64,000 bases of DNA from Acidobacteria bacterium AB60 (GTDB lineage: Bacteria > Acidobacteriota > Terriglobia > Terriglobales > Acidobacteriaceae): assembly GCA_008682415.1 (NCBI GenBank), contig VANK01000001.1:558001-622000 (forward strand). The letters run 5' to 3'. Positions 32,277 through 41,033 of the stretch are shown here, piece by piece. The position numbers were made by a program, and so were the translations under genes. Each line of letters starts with the position of its first letter. The first letter of the stretch is position 1. The notes below the pieces were generated by a model, which worked only from the letters and a program-made list of their open reading frames with translations, ran no database searches and was not told where the DNA came from.

Positions 32277-32711
32277 ATGGCCGTCGTCCGGAACTGCACG
32301 ACTTGCGGAAAGCCAAACCGGATTCCGCCGCAGCACCTTGCCGACACGGGAAGGTGCGGAGCCTGCAAATCGCCGTTGGCGCCTATGGCCGAGCCGCTGG
32401 AGGTAGGCACGGCGGAGTTTGACGAGATTGTACGAGCGAGCCGGGTGCCGGTGCTTGTGGATTTCTGGGCAGCATGGTGCGGGCCCTGCCGGATGGCGGC
32501 GCCGCACGTGGCGCAGGTGGCGCGGGAGATGGCCGGGCAGGCGATTGTGTTGAAGGTCGACACCGAACGGCAGCCGGATCTCGCAGCACGGTACCGGGTG
32601 CAGGGGATCCCCAACTTTGCTGTGTTTGCCGAGGGATCCCTCAAGTTCCAACAGGCCGGGTTAGTGGATGCGTCGACGATGAAGGGCTGGCTGGCGAAGG
32701 CGGCGGCGTAG
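32277..32711 (+). CDS. trxC: Thioredoxin 2 (zinc-ribbon thioredoxin)
   Basis: A 144-residue disulfide reductase. The N-terminal zinc ribbon has two Cys-x-x-Cys pairs (NCTTCGKPNR and RCGACKSPL). The thioredoxin domain follows, with the active site 'FWAAWCGPCRMAAPHV' and the cis-proline segment 'VQGIPNFAVF'. This arrangement is specific to Trx2/TrxC, a redox-stress thioredoxin of the cytoplasm. A 7-bp hairpin lies between it and the convergent VWFA gene. Confidence 0.9.
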   Translation: MAVVRNCTTCGKPNRIPPQHLADTGRCGACKSPLAPMAEPLEVGTAEFDEIVRASRVPVLVDFWAAWCGPCRMAAPHVAQVAREMAGQAIVLKVDTERQPDLAARYRVQGIPNFAVFAEGSLKFQQAGLVDASTMKGWLAKAAA

Positions 32712-32723
32712 GACGTCTCGCCC

Positions 32724-32757
32724 GCTCCCGATCCCTGAAAATTGATGGACCGGGAGC
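32724..32757. terminator. Hairpin between convergent trxC and VWFA genes
   Basis: GCTCCCG (32724-32730) pairs with CGGGAGC (32751-32757) around a 20-base loop. No T-run follows, so termination efficiency is uncertain, but the place between convergent stops is typical. Confidence 0.35.
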
Positions 32758-32767
32758 ATCGTAAACC

Positions 32768-33979
32768 TTACTCCACTTCTGGAGCAGCCTTGTAGCCGTC
32801 GCGAGCGATGACGTCGTACTTGAGCGGCTTGTGTTTTTCGTCCTGGAAGCGCAGGGGCTTGCCTTCGTCGTCGACCAGTTCCACGCGCAGCTTGCGATAG
32901 GTTCCATCCTGCTTGGGATTGCTGGGGTGGTAGACGAGCTGGTACTTGGAGCGGATGTTCTTGTTGACGTCAGCGAAGATCTCCGGGAACTCGGCTTCAA
33001 AACGGGGGGAGTACCAGTCTCCGCCGGTGAGCTTGGCGAAGGTCTTCATCTCGTTGTCGGCCTGGAGGTAATCGATGTCGCGGAGCTGACCTTCGAATCC
33101 GCCGCGGCCTTCGGTGAGGGCACGCAGGGCGCCCCCTGTGGAGATGGTGTAGATGGTGATGTCGGGGGTGTTCTTTACCTTTTTAAGGATCTGGTCGAAG
33201 GTGATCTTGGAGAAGGTGTCGCGACCGGACGCGAGCAGGATGATGTATTTGCGGCCTTCGATGCGGCTGAGGCGGTCTTCCGCTTCGTAGAGGGCGTCGA
33301 AGAGATTGCGCTCGTTGAAACCGGGGATGCGGAGGGTGTTGATGGCTTCGTAGACCTGACGCTTGTCCTGGGTGAAGTCCGTGACGATATGGGTCTTCAT
33401 ATCGAACGTCATGAGGGCCACGTAGTCCTGCGGACGGAGCTGCTGGGCAAAGGAGTAGGCGGCGTTCAGCATGTCGTAATTGAAGGCGTAGGTGTAGTTG
33501 TTGCCAGCGAACTCGCAGAGGAGGAGGGCGGTGATGGGCGCTTCGACGCGCTTGAAGCCGGAGATCTTCTGCTCGATTCCATCTTCGAAGACCTTGAAGT
33601 TGTTGGGCTTGAGACCGGGGACAAACTGGTGGGTCTTCTCAAGGATGACGCCCACGTCGACGGTGACTTCGGGGACCTCGATGCGAAGGTTGTAGTTCCC
33701 TGCCCCTTCTGGATTTTTGATTTTGGGCTCTGCCGGAGCGGGCGGAGGAGGTTCGTCGGATTCCTTCTTCCTGGGCAGCGCGATACCGCCGTTGTCACCG
33801 GTGGGGCCGCCGCTGTCGGGGACGGTCTGATCGGGAGGAGCAGGCTTCTGGGGCTGCTGCTGAGGCGAAGAACTCTGGGCCAGGGTCAGCGTCGCCGCTC
33901 CGCATCCCACGACCACAGCCAATGTCAACCGGGACAACAGGCGGGAGAGATGGAGCGCGTAGTCGTGCACGAATAACAT
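32768..33979 (-). CDS. VWFA-related secreted protein (acidobacterial type)
   Basis: A 403-residue exported protein of the acidobacterial VWFA-related family. The signal peptide ends near 'AATLTLAQ', and a Pro-rich linker follows (DEPPPPAPAEPKI). The domain opens with 'VPGLKPNNFKVFEDGIEQKI', typical of this family, and continues with a von Willebrand A-like fold containing 'LLLCEFAGNN' and 'YIILLASGRDTFSK'. The classical metal-site motif Asp-x-Ser-x-Ser is not kept at the first position. ATG 33979 follows AGAGG. The function is probably adhesion or protein-protein contact in the envelope. Confidence 0.8.
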   Translation of the reverse strand: MLFVHDYALHLSRLLSRLTLAVVVGCGAATLTLAQSSSPQQQPQKPAPPDQTVPDSGGPTGDNGGIALPRKKESDEPPPPAPAEPKIKNPEGAGNYNLRIEVPEVTVDVGVILEKTHQFVPGLKPNNFKVFEDGIEQKISGFKRVEAPITALLLCEFAGNNYTYAFNYDMLNAAYSFAQQLRPQDYVALMTFDMKTHIVTDFTQDKRQVYEAINTLRIPGFNERNLFDALYEAEDRLSRIEGRKYIILLASGRDTFSKITFDQILKKVKNTPDITIYTISTGGALRALTEGRGGFEGQLRDIDYLQADNEMKTFAKLTGGDWYSPRFEAEFPEIFADVNKNIRSKYQLVYHPSNPKQDGTYRKLRVELVDDEGKPLRFQDEKHKPLKYDVIARDGYKAAPEVE

Positions 33980-34141
33980 AGGGACCTCTGTGTTCAACAG
34001 GATAAGGGTACCGCGCGTTGGCCGGGCGAAAACTATCGGTCAACGAACCGCGCCGGGCAACGTCCATTCTTGTAAGCACCGGTGCGGGGCACGTGCGGAT
34101 CCTCAAGCCGATCGACCTTGCAGCCGGTTACAGTAATAGAC

Positions 34142-35992
34142 GTGGATACCGGATTGAAAGAAACCCGTAGCTCTCTTGCCGCCGCTGTTCTTGTTGCCCT
34201 GGCGCTGCTCGCGCCGGGCCCAGTTTCGGGCCAGGAGGCCGCTGCGGCGGGTCCGCCTCCGTCGACGGGCGGATTTTACCCGTTGAGCGAAGTGCACCGC
34301 GGGCTGCAGGCCACGGCGTGGACGGTGTTCAGCGGGACGAAGCCGGAGCCAATGCAGGTGGAGATTCTGGGCGTTCTGCGCGGAGGACGCGGCCCCGGGC
34401 ACGACATGATCCTGGCGCAGCTGCACGGAGCCAAGCCGGAGTATACCGGGGTGGTGGCGGGCATGAGCGGCAGCCCGGTCTACGTGGGCAACAAGCTGCT
34501 GGGATCGATTTCGTATCGCATCGGGCAGTTCAGCAAGGATCCAATCGCGGGGATTACGCCGATTGAGCAGATGCTGGAGGTTCGCGATCTTCCGTTATCG
34601 CGGGATCGGGATGCAATGGATCGGGCGCAACTGGCGCCGGTGGCAGCGGCGGGGGTGAGTTCGCCTTCGGCGACCCAGTTCCAGGCGATGGAGACGCCGC
34701 TGGTCATGAGCGGGTTCGCACCGGAGGCGATCCGGCTTTGGCAGGACAAGATGAAGGGAACGGGCCTGGACGTGGTTGCCGCGGGCGGAGGGTCCGGCAG
34801 CTCGTTGAAAGACAGCGCCAAGTTTTCGCCGACGGCGGCGGCGGCGATCGTGCCGGGATCAGCGGTGAGCATGCAGCTGGTCCGGGGGGATCTGGATATC
34901 GCGGCAACCTGCACGGTGACGTATGTGGATCCGAAGCGGCTGTTGGCCTGCGGTCATCCGGTGCTGCAGGCGGGACCGGAATCGGTTCCGATGACGAGCA
35001 CGGACGTGATTGCAACGCTGGCGTCGCCGCTGGAGGCGTTCAAGATCATCAATACGGGCGAGACCATCGGAGCCTTCACCCAGGATCGGGACTCGGCGAT
35101 CAGCGGCGTGTTTGGGGCACAGGCGCGCATGATCCCGATTCACCTGTCGGTCCACGGGGACGGTAAGCCGCGGCATCTCGATTTCGAGATGGTGGACCTG
35201 CCGGCAATTACGCCCCAGATCGTGCTGATTGGGATCTACCAATGCCTCCTGCAGTCGAACCAGACGACGATCGACACGAGCTATCACCTCAAAGGCAAGA
35301 TCGACATGGAGGACTATCCTTCGGCGCCGCTGGATGTGTGGGCGTCGGGCGGCGACGGGCTGCCTTCGTCGTTGCAGGCGGCGATGCAGACCTTTGAGCG
35401 GTTCATGCGCATTTACAACAATGACGCGCGTCAAGGGACGATCCGTGGGTTGAACCTGGATATTGAAGCGATTCCGCGGCGGGTGGCAGTCGTGCTGGAA
35501 TCGGCGCGAGTGATCTCCAGCAATATCGTGCATGCGGGGGACACGGTCACGGTGGAGGCAACGATCCAGCCCTGGCACCAGCCGGAACGAAACGTTCGAG
35601 TGCCGGTGACGCTGCCGGCGCGGTTGCAGGCAGGGACGCTGCGGGTACTGGTTTCGGATGGCGCGACGCTTGACCGGACGATGGATCAGCCGAAGTTTGT
35701 GCCGCACCAGCCGGACATGGATTCAGCGCTAGCCCAGGCGGGAAGCGCCCATGCCGCGGACCGGGTGTACGTCAGCCTGCTGGTTCCGGAGACACAGGCC
35801 GGGATGGAGGGACGAACGTTGACCGGCCTTCCCGTGTCGATGTCGAATGCTCTGGAGCCGCTCCGGTCGGGTCCTGACGTGACGCTCAACGGCGAGTCCG
35901 CGGTGGTTGCCGCGGATGCGCCGGCGGATGGTGTGCTGAGCGGATTCACGGTGCTCAACCTGCGCATCGAGCCTGGCGGCGGGATACACTGA
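34142..35992 (+). CDS. SpoIVB-like peptidase S55 domain protein
   Basis: A 616-residue exported protein whose signal peptide is 'SLAAAVLVALALLAPGPVSG'. The S55 serine-peptidase domain shows a candidate catalytic His in 'GRGPGHDMILAQLHG', the nucleophile in 'VVAGMSGSPVYVGNKLLG' and 'RLLACGHPVLQAG'. The second half is a beta-rich region of unknown role. GTG 34142 is proposed because the signal peptide starts there; an upstream GTG at 34082 is possible. S55 peptidases are known from the sigma-K checkpoint of spore formers. In this diderm, non-sporulating lineage the target must differ. Confidence 0.75.
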   Translation: MDTGLKETRSSLAAAVLVALALLAPGPVSGQEAAAAGPPPSTGGFYPLSEVHRGLQATAWTVFSGTKPEPMQVEILGVLRGGRGPGHDMILAQLHGAKPEYTGVVAGMSGSPVYVGNKLLGSISYRIGQFSKDPIAGITPIEQMLEVRDLPLSRDRDAMDRAQLAPVAAAGVSSPSATQFQAMETPLVMSGFAPEAIRLWQDKMKGTGLDVVAAGGGSGSSLKDSAKFSPTAAAAIVPGSAVSMQLVRGDLDIAATCTVTYVDPKRLLACGHPVLQAGPESVPMTSTDVIATLASPLEAFKIINTGETIGAFTQDRDSAISGVFGAQARMIPIHLSVHGDGKPRHLDFEMVDLPAITPQIVLIGIYQCLLQSNQTTIDTSYHLKGKIDMEDYPSAPLDVWASGGDGLPSSLQAAMQTFERFMRIYNNDARQGTIRGLNLDIEAIPRRVAVVLESARVISSNIVHAGDTVTVEATIQPWHQPERNVRVPVTLPARLQAGTLRVLVSDGATLDRTMDQPKFVPHQPDMDSALAQAGSAHAADRVYVSLLVPETQAGMEGRTLTGLPVSMSNALEPLRSGPDVTLNGESAVVAADAPADGVLSGFTVLNLRIEPGGGIH

Positions 35993-36078
35993 TCGCAGTC
36001 ACACCCAATCTGCGAGGGGCCGGGTTGCACGAGATCGCTTTGCGATAGACTTTGGCAGCCAGCGAGGAATCGATCGAG

Positions 36079-37086
36079 ATGTCCCAGATTAAAGGCCTGG
36101 CAGCGCACGCCGCGGGCGCGGAACTACTGCCTTTTCGGTACGACCCGGGAGACCTTGGGGCGCGGGAGGTGGAGATCAGCATCTCGCACTGCGGCATCTG
36201 CCACAGTGATTTGCACCTGATCAGCAATGACTGGGGATTGAGCCAATATCCGTTTGTCCCGGGCCACGAGATCATCGGCACGGTGGAAGCGACGGGGGAT
36301 GAGGTGCATGCCCTGCCTGCGGGCACGCGGGTGGGCGTGGGATGGCAGTCGAACTCCTGCGGGGAGTGCGAGTGGTGCAGCCGAGGCATGGAGAACCTGT
36401 GCGCGCAGATGGAGGCGACGTGCATCCGCCGGCACGGAGGATACGCGGAACGGGTGAGGGCCAACGCGCGATTCGTTTTTCCGATTCCGGATGCTTTGAA
36501 CAGCGAGCAGGCGGCGCCACTGCTGTGCGGGGGAATCACGGTCTACAATCCGCTGCGGACCCATGGGGTCAACCCTTCCTCGCGGGTGGGCGTGGTGGGG
36601 ATCGGCGGGCTCGGGCACATGGCGATCCAGTTTGCACGCGTATTTGGCGCCGAGGTGACGGCGTTTTCGACTTCCTCTGAGAAGGAGCAGGAGGCACGGC
36701 TGCTTGGCGCCCATCACTTTGTGAACGTGCGGGAGAGCCGGGCACTGAAAGAGGTGGCCGGTTCCCTGGACTTCATCCTGAGCACGGCGGATGCGAGCCA
36801 GGAGTGGAGCGTTTACGTGCAGGCGCTGCGTCCGACGGGAACGCTGTGCTTTGTGGGGGTGCCCCCGTCCCCGGTTACCGTACAGGCGTTTCCGATGATC
36901 GCGGGAATGCGCAGTGTGACGGGTAGCCCGATCGGGAGCCCGGCGATGATCCGCGAGATGCTGGATGTGGCGGCGCGACACGGGGTGAAGGCGATTACCC
37001 AATGCTTTCCGATGGGCAGCGTAAACGACGCGCTAACGCGGGTGAAGAAAAATAAGGTGCGGTATCGCGCGGTGCTGGCGAACTGA
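36079..37086 (+). CDS. Zinc-dependent alcohol dehydrogenase (cinnamyl-alcohol/YahK type)
   Basis: A 335-residue medium-chain NAD(P)-dependent dehydrogenase. Catalytic zinc ligands are Cys and His in 'HCGICHSDLHLIS' and 'VPGHEIIGTV'. The structural zinc site has four cysteines in 'SCGECEWCSRGMENLC', and the Rossmann motif is 'VGVVGIGGLGHMAIQFA'. The sequence 'AFSTSSEKEQEARLLGAHHF' after the fold suggests NADP preference, as in aldehyde reductases of this subgroup. ATG 36079 has GAGGAA upstream. It faces a response-regulator gene 8 bases away. Confidence 0.9.
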   Translation: MSQIKGLAAHAAGAELLPFRYDPGDLGAREVEISISHCGICHSDLHLISNDWGLSQYPFVPGHEIIGTVEATGDEVHALPAGTRVGVGWQSNSCGECEWCSRGMENLCAQMEATCIRRHGGYAERVRANARFVFPIPDALNSEQAAPLLCGGITVYNPLRTHGVNPSSRVGVVGIGGLGHMAIQFARVFGAEVTAFSTSSEKEQEARLLGAHHFVNVRESRALKEVAGSLDFILSTADASQEWSVYVQALRPTGTLCFVGVPPSPVTVQAFPMIAGMRSVTGSPIGSPAMIREMLDVAARHGVKAITQCFPMGSVNDALTRVKKNKVRYRAVLAN

Positions 37087-37094
37087 CGCGATCT

Positions 37095-37703
37095 TCAGCC
37101 CAGATTGCGGGCGTCGCGCTGGCGTTCGCGCAAGGTCAGGGACCACGCAGAGGGGTTCACGTCCTCATCCCGAACGACCGAGGAGAGGAATTCGTACAAG
37201 CTCTGGGTGCGGGAAAGGGCGGTTGGCTGGAGGATGCGGCCGCGGCGGCGGAGAACCTCGCGCGCTTGCTCCAGGAGATCGGCTGGGTGCACCGGCTTAA
37301 GAAGGACCACGCAGTCTCTGCCAGGTTCTCCGAGTTCTCGACACAGTCCAGGCACGCCTGGCTGACCGGAGAAGAAGATGATCTCGCAATCGGGAGCGAG
37401 GCGCTTTACCTCGATAGCCAGATCGAAGCCGTTCATCACTGGCATGCTGACGTCTGCGATGAGCAGTTCGGGAGGCATAAGAGCGCAGATCTCAAGAGCT
37501 TCGAGGCCGTCGGACGCGGTAAGCACGGCATAACCTCGGCTGTCCATGATGGCAGCCAGGGTCTGAGCGATGAGCGGCTCATCGTCAACCACCAGAACAA
37601 GGGGCCGGAGTGGGCCGGATGGAAGAGCTGCCGGGTGCTGCCGGGCGGCTTCGACAGGCACGGTAGGAAAATGCGTGGACACGTCGAACCTCTCAAAACC
37701 CAC
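37095..37703 (-). CDS. Single-domain response regulator (CheY-like)
   Basis: A 202-residue protein with a complete receiver domain at about residues 34-150: 'VLVVDDEPLIAQTLAAIM', the phospho-acceptor Asp in 'LLIADVSMPVMNGF' and the Lys in 'CVVLLKPVHPADLL'. The N-terminal ~30 residues are Pro/Ala-rich. The C-terminal ~50 residues are basic and not a known output domain. It probably acts as a phospho-relay or protein-binding regulator. No kinase gene is adjacent. Confidence 0.8.
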   Translation of the reverse strand: MGFERFDVSTHFPTVPVEAARQHPAALPSGPLRPLVLVVDDEPLIAQTLAAIMDSRGYAVLTASDGLEALEICALMPPELLIADVSMPVMNGFDLAIEVKRLAPDCEIIFFSGQPGVPGLCRELGEPGRDCVVLLKPVHPADLLEQAREVLRRRGRILQPTALSRTQSLYEFLSSVVRDEDVNPSAWSLTLRERQRDARNLG

Positions 37704-37924
37704 CGTAGCAGGGTCGGCGGAATACGGGGAAACTCTTTAAGTGGAGGGATTCTCAGAGGGGTACCGCTCGTTTGCCGTACGTTTTGGTTTCGACAAATTC
37801 AAAATAGCGTGAGGAATCCGTTCGTAAGGCTTCGTCATCTTTACTTTTGAGGACGGTTTAGCATACGTTGTGGTCAGGATGGCGCTGCGCTCGATACGCC
37901 AGAAAGGATGGGTGGCGGCTATCC

Positions 37925-38215
37925 ATGTCGAACAGGGATGATCAACCGGTTCGGATGAACTTCGAATCCATCCTGCAGAACGAGGTACCGAAGGGTCGGG
38001 ATGGCAAGCACAAGTCCATCGTGAGCCAGATGCTAAGCGACCTCGATCAGCTGGCGGCTGGCTCGGCGCTCAAGATTCCGATTGCGGCATTGCCCGACTC
38101 AAAAGAGAACATCCGATCCGCTCTGAACCGCGCCACGCACCAGAGGGGGATGGAGATCGCCACCTCGAGCGACGCGGAGTTCTTGTACGTTTGGCGAACC
38201 GAAGGGGAAAAGTAA
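37925..38215 (+). CDS. Small soluble protein of unknown function
   Basis: A 96-residue protein starting MSNRDDQPVRMNFESILQNE. The centre has 'HKSIVSQMLSDLDQLAAGSA', a probable amphipathic helix, and 'KENIRSALNRATHQRGMEIA', then a strand 'AEFLYVWRT' before a charged end. The layout (helix, then short beta hairpin) resembles small phage or accessory DNA-binding proteins, but no family was recognised. ATG 37925 is chosen; the ribosome binding site is weak. It precedes the S4 gene by 47 bases on the same strand. Confidence 0.55.
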   Translation: MSNRDDQPVRMNFESILQNEVPKGRDGKHKSIVSQMLSDLDQLAAGSALKIPIAALPDSKENIRSALNRATHQRGMEIATSSDAEFLYVWRTEGEK

Positions 38216-38262
38216 GGCCAGGTCGATTGTTCTGCCTCGCGACGTGTGACTACTGACTCGCT

Positions 38263-38637
38263 ATGTCTGTTCGCATTGACAAATGGTTGTGGGCCGCGCG
38301 GTTTTTCAAAACGCGAGCTTTGGCCTCGAAGGCTTGCGACCTGGGCCGGATCCGATCCAACGGGATCGAAGCGAAACCCGCGCGCGAAGTCAGGGCTGGC
38401 GACCGATTGAACATCAAGAACGAAGGCGGGGAGTTCGAGATCGACGTGCTGGGGTTGAGCGAGATGCGGGGACCGGCAGCGGTGGCGCAGCAGCTGTATC
38501 GCGAGACGGAGGCCAGTAAAGAGGCCCGTGCGCGAGCGACCGAGGAACGCAAAGCAATGCAGGAGTTCGCTCCCCTTCCCGAACGACGACCCAGCAAGCG
38601 GGACCGGCGGCGCATCATTCAATTTCGGGGACGCTGA
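38263..38637 (+). CDS. hslR: S4-domain RNA-binding protein, Hsp15 family
   Basis: A 124-residue protein with an S4 domain at the N-terminus: 'RIDKWLWAARFFKTRALASK' and 'GRIRSNGIEAKPAREVRAGD', diagnostic of Hsp15. It ends in a basic tail (ERRPSKRDRRRIIQFRGR). Hsp15 binds free 50S subunits that carry a nascent chain and helps recycle them after heat stress. Length and the basic C-terminus fit the family. Confidence 0.88.
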   Translation: MSVRIDKWLWAARFFKTRALASKACDLGRIRSNGIEAKPAREVRAGDRLNIKNEGGEFEIDVLGLSEMRGPAAVAQQLYRETEASKEARARATEERKAMQEFAPLPERRPSKRDRRRIIQFRGR

Positions 38638-38695
38638 AGGCAGCGCTCCTCGTCGCTAGTGCCGGTTCGGGCAATTTTAGTAGACTCGACGCAGC

Positions 38696-41029
38696 ATGGT
38701 GAGAGTAGCTCGTCCCCACAGCCTCCTTCGTTGTACTCCGAAATTAGTCCTATCTGCCGTCCTAGCAAGCCTTCTGGCTCCCCTTACGCTTGGCCAGGGG
38801 ACGCGCTTGTGGACGCAATCGCGTCTTGAGGAGTTCGAAAAGGGCACGCCACAAGGTGTTGCGCTGACCAGCAACGGCGAGATCCGGGAGGGACCGGGGC
38901 TCAAGGAGATTCTGACTACACCGTCGACGTTCGTGTGGTCAGTGGCTGCGGATAAGGGCGGGACGGCCTATCTGGGCACGGGTTCTCCGGCAACGGTGCA
39001 GCGCGTGGGGGCCGACGGGAAGGCGTTCACGCTTTTCGAGACGCACGATCTGGCAGTCCAGGTGGTTCGACTGGGGCCGGACGGCAACTTGTACGCGGCA
39101 ACGCTTCCCAGCGGCAAGGTGTACAAGCTGAAGCCCGACGCGACAACAAAACAGACGGAGAGCGAAGCCAGCGTGGTATTCGACGCATCGCGTGTAGCGG
39201 CGAAGGACGCGGGCAAACCGGAGGGCAAATCCGGGGCGGGCAAAGAGGAAAAGGCCGAGGACAAGGACGGCGATAAAGCCGACGCGAAGCGCTACATCTG
39301 GGACATGACGTTCGACCCCGCGGGGCGGCTGTATGTTGCGACTGGCGGGCCTGCGGCGGTGTACCGGATTGATCTGTCGAAGCCGGAGATGGCGGCCGAG
39401 GAGTTCTTCAAGAGCGACGAGCAGCATATTCGCGCGCTGGCGTGGGACAAGAAGGGGAACCTGATCGCGGGAACAGACGGAACGGGCCTGGTATACCGAA
39501 TCAGCCCAGACGGGAAAGGGTACGTTCTTTTCGAAGCGCCGCGGCGCGAGATTCCAGCGCTGGCCGTAGATGGCAAGGGCACCATTTATGCGGCGAGCGT
39601 GGGCGACAAGACCCACAATCCCCTGCCCCCGCTGCCGATACAGGGCGCCGGCGTTGTCACGATCACAGTGGTTCAGCCGGGGTCATTGCAGCAAGCCGCC
39701 AACGCGAGCAGTTCGGCGCCGGAGGGCACGGATGTCTATGCACTTGACGAGAGCCAGGCGCCACGCAAGGTCTGGTCGGGCAAAGACGAAGTGGTCTATG
39801 GGCTTGTATCGCGTGCGGACGGCATTTTAGCGATCAGCGGCAATCGCGGGCGGATCTTCCGCATCGAGAGCAACGGCGATTACGCGGATGTGGGTCACCT
39901 TGAAGCACAGCAGGGGCTCTGCCTGACGGCTGCAGGTGCTCAAGGCGAAGTTCTAATAGGTACGGGCAACACCGGGAAGCTGGTGCGGTTCGGGCTGCAG
40001 GGACCGCACGAGTATGCGAGCGATGTGCTCGATGCGGGAGCGCTGGCACGCTACGGACGAATCGAAGTTGAGCCCAACTCGAGCGGATACGACCTGTTTA
40101 CACGCACGGGCAATATCGAGCAGCCGGTACGCGGCTGGACGGACTGGCAGCCGGTTTCCAGCGACCGTGTGGCCTCGCCCGCGGGCAGATTCCTGCAATG
40201 GAAAGCGGTGTTGCGACCTGGCGGATCGCTTTCCGGAGTGGGCGTGAACTACCTTCCGGTAAATGCCGCCCCGGTGGTGGAGGACGTTGTCGTCGTGCCA
40301 GGGGCCCGGTTAAATCCCCAGGCGCAGCCGCAACAGCAGCCTGCAACGGTGAACATCAACCTGCCGTCTGCCAACCAGGGAGGGGTGGTGAGCTTCGATG
40401 GAGGAGCGAACAACAACCCCATCACGGCGATCAAGGACCGCACTGCTATCACCGCTCGCTGGGCCGCTCACGACGACAACGGCGACGACCTGAGTTACTC
40501 CCTGTTTCTCCGCGGCGATGGCGAGAAGGACTGGCATCTTCTTAAGGACAACGTAACGGAGAAGGCCTACAGCTTCGATCAGACGCTGATTCCGGATGGG
40601 GGTTATCAGCTCAAGGTCGTGGCGTCCGATGTGCCTTCGCACACGCCGACCGAGGCGCTCACAGGAGACAAGGTGAGCGAACGGTTCGAGATCGACACAA
40701 CCCCACCGGTGGTGAGCGGGTTGAAGGCCAGCCAGGCGAGCTCCTGCGCACATGCGCCCTGCCCGTTGCACGTGACGTTCGATGCGGAGGATGCGATGTC
40801 CGCCGTAGTGCATGCGGAGTATTCGCTGGACGCGGGTCCCTGGCAGTATGTGGAGCCGGTGGGTGGGCTCTCTGACGCACGCCGTGAGCATTATGACTTC
40901 ACGATTCCCGCATCTGCATTGGAAGGCAAATCCGGGGAGCAGCTGATCACGGTTCGCGTGTCGGATCGCCACGACAACACCGGGCTCGCAAAGACTACCT
41001 TTGCGGGACCGGCGAGCCCGGCCAAGTAA
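38696..41029 (+). CDS. Secreted beta-propeller-like protein
   Basis: A 777-residue exported protein whose signal peptide is 'LSAVLASLLAPLTLGQG'. Repeats with the propeller pattern follow, for example 'LGPDGNLYAATLPSGKVYKL', 'FDPAGRLYVATGGPAAVYRI' and 'WDKKGNLIAGTDGTGLVYRI', so about six blades form the first ~420 residues. A Lys/Asp/Glu-rich insert (about 165-200) interrupts the third blade region. The C-terminal third has Ig-like repeats. The LolC/E-type permease gene begins 4 bases after its stop, so the two are probably coupled. Confidence 0.7.
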   Translation: MVRVARPHSLLRCTPKLVLSAVLASLLAPLTLGQGTRLWTQSRLEEFEKGTPQGVALTSNGEIREGPGLKEILTTPSTFVWSVAADKGGTAYLGTGSPATVQRVGADGKAFTLFETHDLAVQVVRLGPDGNLYAATLPSGKVYKLKPDATTKQTESEASVVFDASRVAAKDAGKPEGKSGAGKEEKAEDKDGDKADAKRYIWDMTFDPAGRLYVATGGPAAVYRIDLSKPEMAAEEFFKSDEQHIRALAWDKKGNLIAGTDGTGLVYRISPDGKGYVLFEAPRREIPALAVDGKGTIYAASVGDKTHNPLPPLPIQGAGVVTITVVQPGSLQQAANASSSAPEGTDVYALDESQAPRKVWSGKDEVVYGLVSRADGILAISGNRGRIFRIESNGDYADVGHLEAQQGLCLTAAGAQGEVLIGTGNTGKLVRFGLQGPHEYASDVLDAGALARYGRIEVEPNSSGYDLFTRTGNIEQPVRGWTDWQPVSSDRVASPAGRFLQWKAVLRPGGSLSGVGVNYLPVNAAPVVEDVVVVPGARLNPQAQPQQQPATVNINLPSANQGGVVSFDGGANNNPITAIKDRTAITARWAAHDDNGDDLSYSLFLRGDGEKDWHLLKDNVTEKAYSFDQTLIPDGGYQLKVVASDVPSHTPTEALTGDKVSERFEIDTTPPVVSGLKASQASSCAHAPCPLHVTFDAEDAMSAVVHAEYSLDAGPWQYVEPVGGLSDARREHYDFTIPASALEGKSGEQLITVRVSDRHDNTGLAKTTFAGPASPAK

Positions 41030-41033
41030 GAAG

